In this document: one piece after another, positions 52,523 through 62,153 of the stretch
Layout: each line of letters starts with the position of its first letter
Position numbering within the stretch: position 1 is the first letter of the stretch
NCBI GenBank assembly: GCA_030867875.1
Contig: JAOWCC010001634.1
Span: 101,907,321 to 101,971,320 of the forward strand
Length of the DNA: 64,000 nucleotides
Reading direction: 5' to 3'
Source of the DNA: Actinernus sp. WN-2022
Lineage: Eukaryota > Cnidaria > Anthozoa > Actiniaria > Actinernidae
Notes under the pieces: generated by a model
Database searches by the model: none
Seen by the model: only the letters and a program-made list of their open reading frames with translations
Told to the model about the DNA's origin: nothing
Program-made: the position numbers and the translations under genes

Positions 52523-55500
52523 ACAGCGTACTCTATTGGCTCGGTGTGGATTCCATCGGGAAGAACGCGTCTTTTGTCGTAGTAAGCCGATAGCCCAAGC
52601 TTCCGTTGTTCGTAGGTTGCTATGCCTTCTGGCGATAGTCGGAAGCCTCGGTTTTCCGCCATGTCGATACTACCCTGGAGGGCTGCTTTGAATCGTTCCC
52701 ACGAAATGTCGTTGTGCCGTCTAGACATACCTTTAGTGGAATACTTCTTGCTGCCACCTGTATCGACGTAGTAGGCTTTCGAGCATAGGGCAATGGCGCG
52801 ATGTCCTTCGAATTCGAGTTTGAAGAGTCCTGGTGTACGACTGCTCCATTCGTCCCAAGCTAGCCATTCATTCCTTTCGGCTTCGAAATCTTCTCGCAGT
52901 TCCGGTCTTACAACCTCATCGAGGCTATTTCCCGAGATGGCAATGTAGGCACTGTCTGTGTCCATCTGTATATATTCGAAATCATTGCGATCAATGTACT
53001 TGTCGATGAAGTCATAGTAGAACTCAAGCATACGCAGCTTTGCGAGCTGGTACACAGCGATACCTACTTGGAAAGGGCGTTTGATTTGGATCTGGTCCTT
53101 TCGGCTCTCGAGTTCATATGCATCACCAATCTCTTCCAGGTCTTCGAACCAAACACTTCGCAATGCTTTGTCCACAACCTTCTCATCTTTTGTATAGGTG
53201 ACCTTTGTTTGGCGTCCCAAGTCTTCGAGCAACTTTCCATAGGCGCTGTTTCCTAGCAGCTTGAACACATCTGCCAGCAAAGCCTCACCTTTATCTTCAT
53301 CTCCCATACGACGTGCCTCAGTGACTTGGTCCACGAACCATCCGAAGATTTCTTTGGGTTCGTAGTCTATCGTGCGGTAGACAGCAGTGATCACTGCGCC
53401 ATGATCTACATACCAAAGTAGAAGAGGAGCATAGAGTAGCAACTTCTTTCCAGAGAGACTCCCAACTAGCTTCTTTTCCTCGCTGAGCTTTCTACCTGTC
53501 TTTGTGAGGTAGGCCAACATTTCTGGAGGGATTGCTTCTTTGGGGATTTTCTTGTTGTAGAAGAAGGGTGGCATCTCCTCAAATTCCTTCCACAATTTCT
53601 TTGGTATCTCGATGTCTACTTCTGCATATCCAAACCACGTTCCACCAAGTAGACATTCAACGAATCCTTCGGTGGCTGGACCTGGATCGTCATAGTGCAC
53701 AACCTTTTCTTTTCCACAAGGCATTTCGAATTCCATGGTAGAAAGATATAGGGCGTTGGCATCGTATCCAAGAATCTTACGACAAGTCTTAGTTCCTCCC
53801 TGATGACTACGAATCTTAGTCACTCCTGCTTCGTGGAGTCTGGTGAACACTATGCTTGGACCTCCCACGACAGCGTCTTTCAGCATGCGGTAGGCTTCCT
53901 TACTTGGAGCGTACATCTCAGCTCCCCTTTCTACACTACCTCGAAGTAGGAACTGTAGTGAGACTCCTGGAATGGACACTGCGTCTTTCAGCATGTCTAC
54001 TCCTTTCTCGTGATAGAAATCTCGCATCTTTTCGAGTGCCTCTAGGAATGGAACTACATCTAGGTCGTTGTAGTATCGTAGCCAGTCTGCAAAGGTTTCC
54101 ATTCCTTTGTCGAGAAAGGTGCACTCACAGTCTTCGAACTCTGACATAGATAGTAGATGTTCTCTTTTCAACTTCGAACCCCACTCTGGATAGTCTGGTA
54201 ATCCAATGTGATCCAACTTGTCTGGAGAATCGAACCACTCATATGGGAAGAAACTCTTTTGCGATTCGCATCCATATGCCTTGATCCAACGTTCATAAGA
54301 AGTTCCAGGTCCAAGGTAGTTGATCACATCAAGGAAACGGAAATCTGGGGTCAATAGGAACATAGTGGAATTGGCTTTCTTTGCTACCAGGATCTTTGAA
54401 CAGGTGTCGGCAATGATTCCTACGAAGTGCTCCCTGATCAGATTAAGATCGTACCTGCCAGAGTTGAATCCCACTACTGGAACTTGGCGGATCCATTCGT
54501 CGATCTTCGCTTGTTGTTTCTTTGGTAGGGTGTCAAAAGAGAATTCAGGTGTCTTGGGGCAGAACTGTTCTGCAATGACTTCTTGGATCGCTTTCGCTCT
54601 TCGCTGGAGTTCTTCGACGAAGGCTTCGATGAGTTCTTTTGGATTGCGTCGACAGATGTGGGTTGACTTTCGATTGTATGTGTCGGCAATTGATACTGAT
54701 ATTGGGACATGGACGTTTTCGATGGTCAGGTGGTCTGTTGGTTGTCTTCCTTTCGTTGTATCGAGATAGGCTTCGAAATCGTAAACTATGAAGTGTGGGT
54801 AGACAGTTTGTGTTGGTGTGGGGACCGGTTTGTTTTTCTTCTTTGTAGAGCAACCCCAAGCTTCCACTACTGTATAACCAGCTCCTTGTAGCTTTGCCGT
54901 TCTTTCACAGGTCTTGAGATAGAGCCTCCTTTCCCTAGGGAAGCATTTCGGGCAGCCATGGAAATAGCATCCATGAAATTGAAAGATGGTTTTCGAAATA
55001 GGTTCGTAGCCGTCGACCGGCGCTCCTTCGATCCAATGCTCTCCACCATGCCCACAAGCTGCATGATGAATGTGTTGTCCAATCCTTTTGGTTTCGCGTT
55101 CCAACCAGCATAAAGCGACTTTGCTGGCTGTGCTCTCTGGCCAGAAGGCTTTTTCGTATGCCGACTGGGGTACTGTGATTACTTTTCCGGGGCAAACGAT
55201 CTTTGTTTCGCCACGCCTGCAACGATCTGCATGACGGTGAAGGTCTGAGGCTTTCGTGAACCGTTGCTTACAATCGTTACATACGTAGATGTGCCCTAGC
55301 TTGTTGATGTTCTTGATGTAGAAGGCATGTCCGTCGTATATCCCAATCGTCATCGTATGCTTGTAGTGAGCTGCATGTCGCGTCAGATGCCAAGCGCCGT
55401 CCTCCGTGGGTTCATACACCCGAATACCGATTCCAAAGTGTAACTCGACTTCCTCCAGCTGGTCTAAGGAAGTTCTGGGAACGTCTTGTGTGGGTGCTGT

Positions 55501-56109
55501 CAGGCGATAGAAGTTCTGGGCAAGTTTTCGAGCTTTGACGCAACACCTATCTACTCTTGCTCCTTCATGCATGGCAAGGCAGCGCCAAAGACATAGGTTG
55601 TCGCCATATCGATCAAGGGCAAGCATTCCTTTCTTAAGGCGAAGCCATTGGGGCAGTGGACCTGTTCCCAACAAAAGCTGACGATCGATCACGACTTTGA
55701 CATCTACGTAGATCCAACGAACGAAGGCCCATTGGGTATTTGGTCGAGTGATGTTGTCGGGATTCAATCGAGCTGTCTCCTTGCTATTGATCCACTCTTC
55801 TGCATCTTCTAGGATGTTCACCCATGGAGAGCCTGGGACAGTCTTGGAGAATAGAATCACGCGTCCGTCATTGACATTGCGAATGCGATAGGTGTAGCTA
55901 TAGCGTAGGTAGAAGCTGGTGGTTACCTTTGCAACTAACTTTTCCATGATCCTAGGAGTCAAGTCTCCTGCCACACCTTGGAAGAAGCGCCATCGGATAG
56001 TACGGCGACCTATCTCCATCCCCTCGAGCATTCCATCTCTCTCCTCTAGAATGGCACCTGCCTCTCGAGCTAGACTCCGTGGAAGTGGTTCACTACGTGG
56101 TCTCACCAT
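52519..56109 (-). CDS. Protein-primed-type DNA polymerase B (1196 aa)
   Basis: Exonuclease motifs: VYDFEAY (443-448), FNSGRYDLN (548-556) and YNDLDVVPF (680-688). Polymerase motifs: LGYDANALYLSTM (A, about 780-792), KLLGNSAYGK (B, 950-959) and QMDTDSAY (C, 1048-1055). N-terminal region: a C2HC zinc finger YVCNDCKQRFTKASDLHRHA (277-297) and a Cys-containing DNLCLWRCLAMHEG block (about 170-183), as in many animal Polinton polymerases. PolBs of this type replicate linear DNA with a protein primer, but the palindromic termini here raise the question of how ends are copied. All key residues are present. Length is typical of the family (1000-1300 aa). Confidence 0.94.
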   Translation of the reverse strand: MVRPRSEPLPRSLAREAGAILEERDGMLEGMEIGRRTIRWRFFQGVAGDLTPRIMEKLVAKVTTSFYLRYSYTYRIRNVNDGRVILFSKTVPGSPWVNILEDAEEWINSKETARLNPDNITRPNTQWAFVRWIYVDVKVVIDRQLLLGTGPLPQWLRLKKGMLALDRYGDNLCLWRCLAMHEGARVDRCCVKARKLAQNFYRLTAPTQDVPRTSLDQLEEVELHFGIGIRVYEPTEDGAWHLTRHAAHYKHTMTIGIYDGHAFYIKNINKLGHIYVCNDCKQRFTKASDLHRHADRCRRGETKIVCPGKVITVPQSAYEKAFWPESTASKVALCWLERETKRIGQHIHHAACGHGGEHWIEGAPVDGYEPISKTIFQFHGCYFHGCPKCFPRERRLYLKTCERTAKLQGAGYTVVEAWGCSTKKKNKPVPTPTQTVYPHFIVYDFEAYLDTTKGRQPTDHLTIENVHVPISVSIADTYNRKSTHICRRNPKELIEAFVEELQRRAKAIQEVIAEQFCPKTPEFSFDTLPKKQQAKIDEWIRQVPVVGFNSGRYDLNLIREHFVGIIADTCSKILVAKKANSTMFLLTPDFRFLDVINYLGPGTSYERWIKAYGCESQKSFFPYEWFDSPDKLDHIGLPDYPEWGSKLKREHLLSMSEFEDCECTFLDKGMETFADWLRYYNDLDVVPFLEALEKMRDFYHEKGVDMLKDAVSIPGVSLQFLLRGSVERGAEMYAPSKEAYRMLKDAVVGGPSIVFTRLHEAGVTKIRSHQGGTKTCRKILGYDANALYLSTMEFEMPCGKEKVVHYDDPGPATEGFVECLLGGTWFGYAEVDIEIPKKLWKEFEEMPPFFYNKKIPKEAIPPEMLAYLTKTGRKLSEEKKLVGSLSGKKLLLYAPLLLWYVDHGAVITAVYRTIDYEPKEIFGWFVDQVTEARRMGDEDKGEALLADVFKLLGNSAYGKLLEDLGRQTKVTYTKDEKVVDKALRSVWFEDLEEIGDAYELESRKDQIQIKRPFQVGIAVYQLAKLRMLEFYYDFIDKYIDRNDFEYIQMDTDSAYIAISGNSLDEVVRPELREDFEAERNEWLAWDEWSSRTPGLFKLEFEGHRAIALCSKAYYVDTGGSKKYSTKGMSRRHNDISWERFKAALQGSIDMAENRGFRLSPEGIATYEQRKLGLSAYYDKRRVLPDGIHTEPIEYAV

Positions 56110-56118
56110 TCTCCCTTC

Positions 56119-56320
56119 GATATAACTATGTGTTAGGATAGCTTTAACAGGTACTCGAATTTGGATTTTATGTGTAAGGACGTTGCAGCGATATAATTAT
56201 ATGTAATTATATCTCTAATAGGATTATCAAGTTGGATTTTATGTACAAGCAATCGATGTCGATATAACTATATGTAATTATATCTCTAATAGGATTATCA
56301 AGTTGGATTTTACGTACAAG
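56119..56320. promoter_or_regulatory. Three 71-bp direct repeats upstream of polymerase
   Basis: GATATAACTATATGTAATTA starts at 56261 and its near copy at 56190, each continuing TCTCTAATAGGATTATCAAG and ending TACAAG. A third, degenerate copy starts at 56119. They fill the gap between the polymerase start and the right terminal repeat, so they may be the polymerase promoter/enhancer or a replication site. Confidence 0.7.
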
Positions 56321-56593
56321 AATGTCTAGTGACACTTTGAATGACCCTTAGTTACCCCATAGTAGTATAGTCGGCGTCAGTTAAATACAACTTTTTCTTG
56401 TGCAACAAAACTCAAAAGGTTGTGAATGTTATGGACGCCTTTTTTCTTGCACAAGGGGCGTTATGAAGTGGATTTCTGAATTCACTTTATGACGCCCCTT
56501 GTGCAAGAAAACAAGGCGTCCATAACATTCACAACCTTTTGAGTTTTGTTGTACAAGAAAAAGTGGTATTTAACTGACGCCGACTATACTACT
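56321..56593. repeat. Right terminal inverted repeat; outer 233 bp is a palindrome
   Basis: Mirror image of 41639-41911. The palindrome spans 56361-56593. Differences from the left copy include TACAAC for TACCAC and TTGTGC for TTGTAC in one arm only. Confidence 0.95.
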
Positions 56594-56601
56594 GTATGTC
56601 C

Positions 56602-56673
56602 TCTTATTTACCAGCATAAATCCACAATAGTTTGACCATGCAATGATGCAAAACATGGTAAATAAGAGGATAT
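56602..56673. repeat. Small inverted repeat (TCCTCTTATTTACCA arms)
   Basis: The 15-bp arms of a 72-bp MITE-like unit lie in the Mutator-like core just right of the Polinton. Confidence 0.7.
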
Positions 56674-56728
56674 ACATGTACATGTATCAAGTAATTAAAC
56701 TACCCTAAATTTGTTTTTACAGCCACCA

Positions 56729-56786
56729 CCAGAAATAGTGAAGCGGAAAACCTTTGAAAACAATGGAAATTGTGGGAGAAAGTATT
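56729..56786 (+). pseudogene. Possible exon of the Mutator-like element core
   Basis: TTTGTTTTTACAG is a good acceptor, followed by an open frame PPPEIVKRKTFENNGNCGRK that continues into the right arm as YFSMRYYVIRDRS. The bases after 56786 are arm sequence, so the exon may be chance. No domain recognised. Confidence 0.3.
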
Positions 56787-57253
56787 TTAGTATGCGCTAT
56801 TATGTAATCCGTGACAGGAGCAATGACACAATCCGTGGTATGTCCTTATCTCCCATGGCAATAAGCCAAACAGAAAATGAGAACTGGTATTCAGTGTGAA
56901 ATAGGTATTCAGTGACTGTGAGTGCATGTATTTGGTGCTGCTGCTAATGTTGAAACCTAGAACTTTGTAAAGAAGTACTTGTAATAGCTATAGTAATCAT
57001 GGGATATTATAGTACATGTATTTACTATACATATTAAGCTGCTTACATGTACATGTACAATGTTGGCCATCCCAGAAAATATTTTGTTTCCCAATTTTGC
57101 TGCTGGATTACATCTTGCATTTAATCGACTATGGACTGAGGACGATTGAGAACCTATTTTGAGCATTTAACATCTTCGTTCCATTTCCAGAAAAAAAAAA
57201 TTATTGGCTCATTATATAGTGATCTCAAGATTGCAACAGATATTGCTGATTGC

Positions 57254-57396
57254 TAATTGAAGGGCTTTGTGCAACAAGAGCATAAGTGACTCCTGATCAC
57301 ATTCTAAATTCTCACTTAAAAAAACAAAGATCTTGAAGGAGAATTTAGAATTTGATTGGCAGTCACTTATGCCCTAGTGTCACACAGCCCTTCAAC
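57254..57396. mobile_element. Short foldback MITE (TTGAAGGGCT ends), copy 3
   Basis: The arm counterpart of the copy at 39751-39892; it was present before the arms diverged. Confidence 0.75.
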
Positions 57397-57929
57397 TAGC
57401 ATGCTTTCAAGATAGCATCAATTTGCGTGTAACATAATTATGGGTCAGCTAGTTGGGCACGTGGAGATCGATATGGAATTTATCTTAGAGTGTTTAACTT
57501 GATGATATCTCATGAGTGAGCGCAGCGAATGAGTGAGATATCAAGTTGTGAGATATCATGCACGATCAAGAGTGGGATATCGAGTTGAACAAGAGAAGAT
57601 CAATTCCATAATATACACATCCATGTATTGTTTGATTTATTTTATAAACAATACTTGGACCTGGGCCCTGTTGTTCAAAGCAAGCTAGGGTAAGCATGTG
57701 ATGTGGAAATCGCTAATTGGCTGAAAGGCGACACATAAATGAGGACATTTTCATGATGTCTTAAAAATTAAATCAGGACTTGTGGATGTATCAATTGTTT
57801 TCAATAATGCTGTAAACTACAATAAAATGTCTCACCTTTGAAGTTGTTGTCCTGCACAGGTCTTTCAAATCTTCTAATGCGCAGAAGAGCATGCGCATGC
57901 GCAATAAACTAGGCTGTACGTTTGATTTA

Positions 57930-58375
57930 TGCACCTATCAATGTCAACCCCCAGGGAGGGGGGAGGCCGGGCAGATGTGGGGCATTTGACCGTTCTTGGT
58001 GTCTCCACCCTGGGGAATTTGAACAGGAGACTGGACTCCAGGGTGGGGACATTTGACTTTTGGAAGACAGGGACTGGTACTAAATGTTTGTCGGCCATCT
58101 TGGATTTGTCTAAAAGGTAGGTTTACCGTCCAGTTAACATTAAAAATATAAATTAATTTAATACTTCAACGCTTCATTCCTATTTACTATAGATCATTCC
58201 AAATACTCCTTGGATTTGTGTAAATCAATTTCATACAAGGGTGGGGGATTTGATCCGTTTTGACCCAGAATTTAGTCCCCAGGGTAGGGATTTTGACCAA
58301 AAATTCTCCCCAAAAGTCAAATGCCCCACATCTGCCCGGCCTCACCCCCCCTGGGGGTTGACATTGATAGGTGCA
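57930..58375. mobile_element. 446-bp MITE with TGCACCTATCAATG ends and TTA duplication
   Basis: TTA lies at 57927-57929 and 58376-58378, and the left arm preserves the unoccupied site GATTTACAG. Ends TGCACCTATCAATGTCAACC and complement. A TTA duplication fits PIF/Harbinger. The interior has several GTGGGGACATTTGAC-type blocks. Confidence 0.88.
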
Positions 58376-58500
58376 TTACAGCCCAGTTCGTTGGAGTCAC
58401 ATCTGAGTCTAGGGACCATTTGATACTCGCAACATAAGACTTCTGAAGGTGTAAATTCCAATGTCCAAAGCTGATTTGGTATCCCTACTAGCTGCTTTAA

Positions 58501-59592
58501 TGCACCTATCAATGGTTTGCCCCAGGATGGGGGGGGCGGGCAACCCACGGGAATTTGACTTCGTGAAGCTCTACCTAGGTAACGATTTTGACATCCACAA
58601 CGGTCCCCTCGGTGGGAAATTTGACTCGGTCGCCATCTTGGAAAGTGGAGAGGGCCTGGGAATGAGTGGTACGAGGTCCGCCATCTTGGAAAATACCCAG
58701 AAGTCATTTGGATGAGCTTCCCGCGTCTTTCGTGAGCGAAGTACTGAAAACTCTGTATGAGAAGCACCCAAACGACCTGGAAGGAGCAGCAAGAAAAGTA
58801 CTCCTACCCACAAATGAGGTGAGACACATTATAACTGTAGTGACCAGAAATTAATATCACATTTTCTGCTTAGGACAATAATAGATTAAACCCTAACTAA
58901 TTGTCTTAATTACCTCAAGGTTGCGCTGTGGTTTAACCATCTAAAGACTGTTCAGGACAACAGAAAGAGAGGGGCAGCAAAGGCAGCTCAGACAAGGAAA
59001 AAGAAAGGATGCAACAAGAAAGACTCAAAGAAGGTCTGTAACTCATTTATACTGATTTCAAGTAAAAATAGCTACCACACAGTTAATTCCAAATACTGTT
59101 TTATTGTAATTAAACATTTTCATGATTTCATTTGTATGAGTTGTATGTAATTGGGCACCTTCTTGTGTGCTTCCTTCCCTTAAGGTACTATGTGGCTACT
59201 GCAAAGAAGAAGACCCAGAAGCTGCGGATGGAGCTGAAACTGTAGAGTGGATACAGTGTGATGCCTGTGATAATTGGTATCACCAAGTTTGTGTGTTAAC
59301 CCCACTTGATGATGACATGTTGTGGCATTGCACATTTTGTATTGCTGTAAATACTATGTGAAGCAATTAACAGGAAGTTGGTCCTGGAGTCGCTGAGTTC
59401 TGCAATAAAGTATTGTGAGTGCCTGAATTTGTTGACATTACTATACAAGGTCTGTGATCCCCAGTGGTGGGAATTTGACTCTTAATCGAGATCCAGGGGT
59501 GGGGAAATTGACATTTGAAAACCTGAAAATGTCAAATTCCCGTGGGTTGCCCGCCCCCCCCCCATCCTGGGGCAAACCATTGATAGGTGCAC
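58501..59592. mobile_element. 1.1-kb TGCACC-ended element carrying a PHD gene
   Basis: Ends TGCACCTATCAATGGTTTGC and complement, about 35 bp with CCCCAGGATGGGGG. Left arm sequence gives the unoccupied site (GCTGCTTTATACAAAAG in complement). The target duplication is imperfect. Related to 57930-58375 by its ends but with different cargo. Confidence 0.78.
58701..59361 (+). CDS. Three-exon gene: HTH/homeobox-like segment plus PHD finger
   Basis: Exons at about 58701-58818, 58920-59033 and 59185-59361 join in phase 0 with GT/AG ends. Exons 1-2 give SFVSEVLKTLYEKHPNDLEG, VLLPTNEVALWFNHLKTVQD and NRKRGAAKAAQTRKKK, a helical region with a homeobox-like VALWFN end and a basic tail. Exon 3 is a PHD finger: CGYC, CDACDNWYHQVC, LWHCTFC, the Cys4-His-Cys3 order. 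PHD fingers usually read histone H3 tails. The N-terminus is not certain; the frame is open upstream to about 58690. The gene lies wholly inside a small DNA transposon and may be its own accessory gene or captured host exons. Confidence 0.65.
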
Positions 59593-60419
59593 AAAAGTAT
59601 AAAGGAGAGCTATACATTTATATTTAAAACCGGATTTAAAACGTGCGTGTTTCCTCGATCGAGTCTCCCAGGAGTTTGTAATAATTATTGTTTCAGGCTT
59701 GATATTTAGCTGATAATTGATATTGTTATTCCAGCCAGTACTTCTTAGCTCCTCTGTCAGCGCATTGTTAAACTCGTTCAGACACTCTCACGGCTCGAGT
59801 ACGTACATGTAAACAAAACTGCCGCCATCTTGGATAATAGAATGCCACGTATTTTGCCACGGTCACCAATTGCTAAAACTTCGATGCGCAGTAGGGTATG
59901 CGCAATGAAGTGGGCTGTATAATCGATTCACAGCCTAGTTTGTTCGACGAACAGGGTAATCCGTTCATCGATCGAGCCGCATCTTTGTGTTTCTAGGTCA
60001 TTTGGTACTCGCAACAGAATAGTTCTGAAGGTGAAATTCGTTGTTTGGAAGCTGAAATTCGTATTGCTAGTTGAGCACTCGACATGGTTTGGTCTTCGAC
60101 TTCGGACTATTTCAAACTCTTGACGGCAAATATATTGCTGTTGGGATCGAAACGCCGATAGGATTATTACATATGTCCAGTATCATAATTCTCATTGTCA
60201 GATAATATTCATTTTTGGTATGAAATGAATAAATCTTATTCAATTTGCTGATAAATGAAGCTGGTCGTTACATCGCAAATTGGGATAGTCGCCATATTGA
60301 ATTATACAATATATATAAAGTAGACAATTGTGTTATGCTTCACCAATTGCTAAACAAAATTATGCGCAGAAAGGGATGCGCAATGAACTAGGCTGGAAAA
60401 ATAAAATCGCGCGGCCCGG

Positions 60420-60656
60420 AAGGACGGCGAATCGGGTGAATAGTCCCGTAAATCATGCCCACGCCGTTGGAGAAGCTTGGAACTGTGTCCAAGAATTGGC
60501 GCCATTGCTGCAACGAATGCCATTTTATATAATGACGATAATTCGCAAACAGAATAGGAACAACATGGTAGATCTCCTCTGCCCGACACTACTTTTAGAA
60601 ATCCCGAATATGTATGCGAGAACATACAACTTTGAGTATTGCCGAAGCCAAATCAT
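60420..60656. other. Flank of the Mutator-like element, nothing recognised
   Basis: No gene or repeat could be supported. Confidence 0.4.
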
Positions 60657-61150
60657 CATCATCATCAACAACAACTTTATTATACATGGTATCCCGTCAT
60701 TATACATAAATAAATGCTCTTCCAGGGAGCCGTGTGAAAATATGTAAGTTATATAAGATAAGTTAATAATAATAAATACACGATCTGCAATTATAAATTT
60801 CGACTCTAAATATTAATACATGTAGTTGATAAAAATGGGCTCTAAATAAATCTTTAATGTACAATGCTAGGTAAAATTACTTTACTTATTATAAAAGATA
60901 ATCAAATGTGCTTGCGTACATTAGTATTTTGTTCGTTTATTGCCTCATTAGTTAGATTGTTCCAGAGAACTGCCCCTCTATAATGGAGCTGTGTTTGGCA
61001 GCTTCAGTTAGGGGTCTCGGGATAAAAAGGTTAGTAGATGATTTTCTAAGATTGTGGGAATGTATGTTGGAAATTTTAGTAAATATATTTTTAGATAGGG
61101 TGGGAGAGAGCTCTGCATCACTTAATGCATAGTAATTGCCAACTGTTGGC
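60657..61150 (-). mobile_element. LINE E 3' remnant
   Basis: On the minus strand, around 60955-61130, a frame-shifted reading gives SPTLSKNIFTKISN and RGAVLWNNL, typical of LINE C-termini. It ends in a (GTT)/(GAT) microsatellite tail near 60657-60680. It is broken by stops. Confidence 0.55.
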
Positions 61151-61228
61151 CTCTTCTGGTCACGAGATCAGGAATCAGGAATCGGAATTAGAGTAGATTT
61201 TCATCGATATGGCAGAGCAATTTCGTAG

Positions 61229-62028
61229 TAGAACAAAAATATGATGAAGACGATATTGTGACAGAAGTTCAGAAGACTGGGAGGACGAGGAAAAGCATGT
61301 GGAAGGCGAGAATATCAGACGAACAAGAAAAGGCGACTACCGAGCTAGTGCAAAACTGGTGTTGTGCTATGATGTAAAGATTCGCTGTGTGTTTTTGTAT
61401 GGAACTTGTCAGCCTTAAACGCAAGACTAAGGTAGATTATGACAATATTGATATTGGCATTGCTTTCGAAACTTATGTATTATTGGAGCTATATAATTTG
61501 CGAGTTATCCGGTTCGATCTGTACTGACTGCATGGCTTTGTGCAACTGAAACGAAACACCTGAAAAGTTAAAACCTCCCTGTAAAAACCGATCATAGCAG
61601 AATATATGCAATGACACAAGAACGAGACACTCGGAGCAATTTTATTGCAAAAATTGAAAGCATTGGCGCGATCAAGCCCAGCATGTTTGTGCAATTGTGG
61701 TGGCACTTGGCGCGCGCGCGCTGTTTCACAACACATCAGTTAGGTAAACGAAATTAATTAAAAAATATGTGGCTTGCTACACCCTGATTATCTCTCTGGA
61801 TCAAATTAAACAAGTTTCGATTGCTATGCCGATATCAATATTGTAATAATCTACCTTTAGTCCTGACTAGTTCCATACAAAAACACACACAGCGAATCTC
61901 TATAGCACTAGCTCGGTAGTCGCCTTTTGTTGTTCGTCTGATATTCTCGCCTTCCACATGCATTTCTTCGTCCTCCCAGTCTTCTGAACTTCTCTCACAA
62001 TATCGTCTTCATCATATTTTTGTTCTGA
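61229..62028. mobile_element. 800-bp foldback element with about 220-bp arms
   Basis: The arms (61229-61475 and 61808-62028) are complementary at high identity: AATATGATGAAGACGATATT, TCAGAAGACTGGGAGGACGA, AGATTCGCTGTGTGTTTTTG. The same short peptide can be read from both (DEDDIV-x-EVQKTGRT and MWKARISDEQ), so the arm derives from coding sequence. The spacer has no gene. Confidence 0.8.
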
Positions 62029-62153
62029 ACAAAGTACATCTGAAAGATGCTTTTGAGCCCTAATGTGTTTTTCACTCGGGTATCCCTTTAAAATATTGCG
62101 AGGTATTTCTTACTTTTTTTTCTGATTTGTTGGCTAGAATTCGTATTACTTAA

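Larger units (their letters stand above)
41639..56593. mobile_element. Maverick/Polinton (adintovirus-like) endogenous element, 14,955 bp
   Basis: Exact ends are defined by terminal inverted repeats starting AGTAGTATAGTCGG, with GTATG repeated directly at 41634-41638 and 56594-56598. Polintons usually make 6-bp duplications and have AG...CT ends; here the ends match and only 5 bp are identical. Thirteen or fourteen intron-free genes are packed on both strands, including polymerase B, integrase, packaging ATPase and predicted capsid proteins. All large frames are open. This is an old or recent integrated copy of a virus-like DNA element of animals, complete in gene layout apart from a protease that I cannot find. 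Confidence 0.93.
38295..60410. mobile_element. 22-kb Mutator-like/foldback transposon hosting a Polinton
   Basis: GCGGCCCGG is exactly repeated at 38286-38294 and 60411-60419. Between them are very long inverted arms: 38295-40403 on the left and 56787-60410 on the right, starting GCGATTTT and then TTCCAGCCTAGTTCATTGCG. Long inverted arms plus a 9-bp duplication are the classical signature of Mutator-like elements. The small unique core outside the Polinton (40404-41633 and 56599-56786) contains a possible transposase 3' remnant. The arms are highly similar apart from two insertions in the right arm, so the element is young. Confidence 0.75.
56787..60410. repeat. Right long inverted arm of the Mutator-like element
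   Basis: Matches the left arm in reverse complement. It is longer because of two insertions absent from the left arm, at 57930-58375 and 58501-59592. The left arm lacks about 10 bp present here near 57558-57568. Confidence 0.88.

Noticed and set aside
41634..56598. A 6-bp target duplication for the Polinton
   Set aside because: Only 5 bp (GTATG) are identical with the chosen ends; shifting the ends by one base does not give six.
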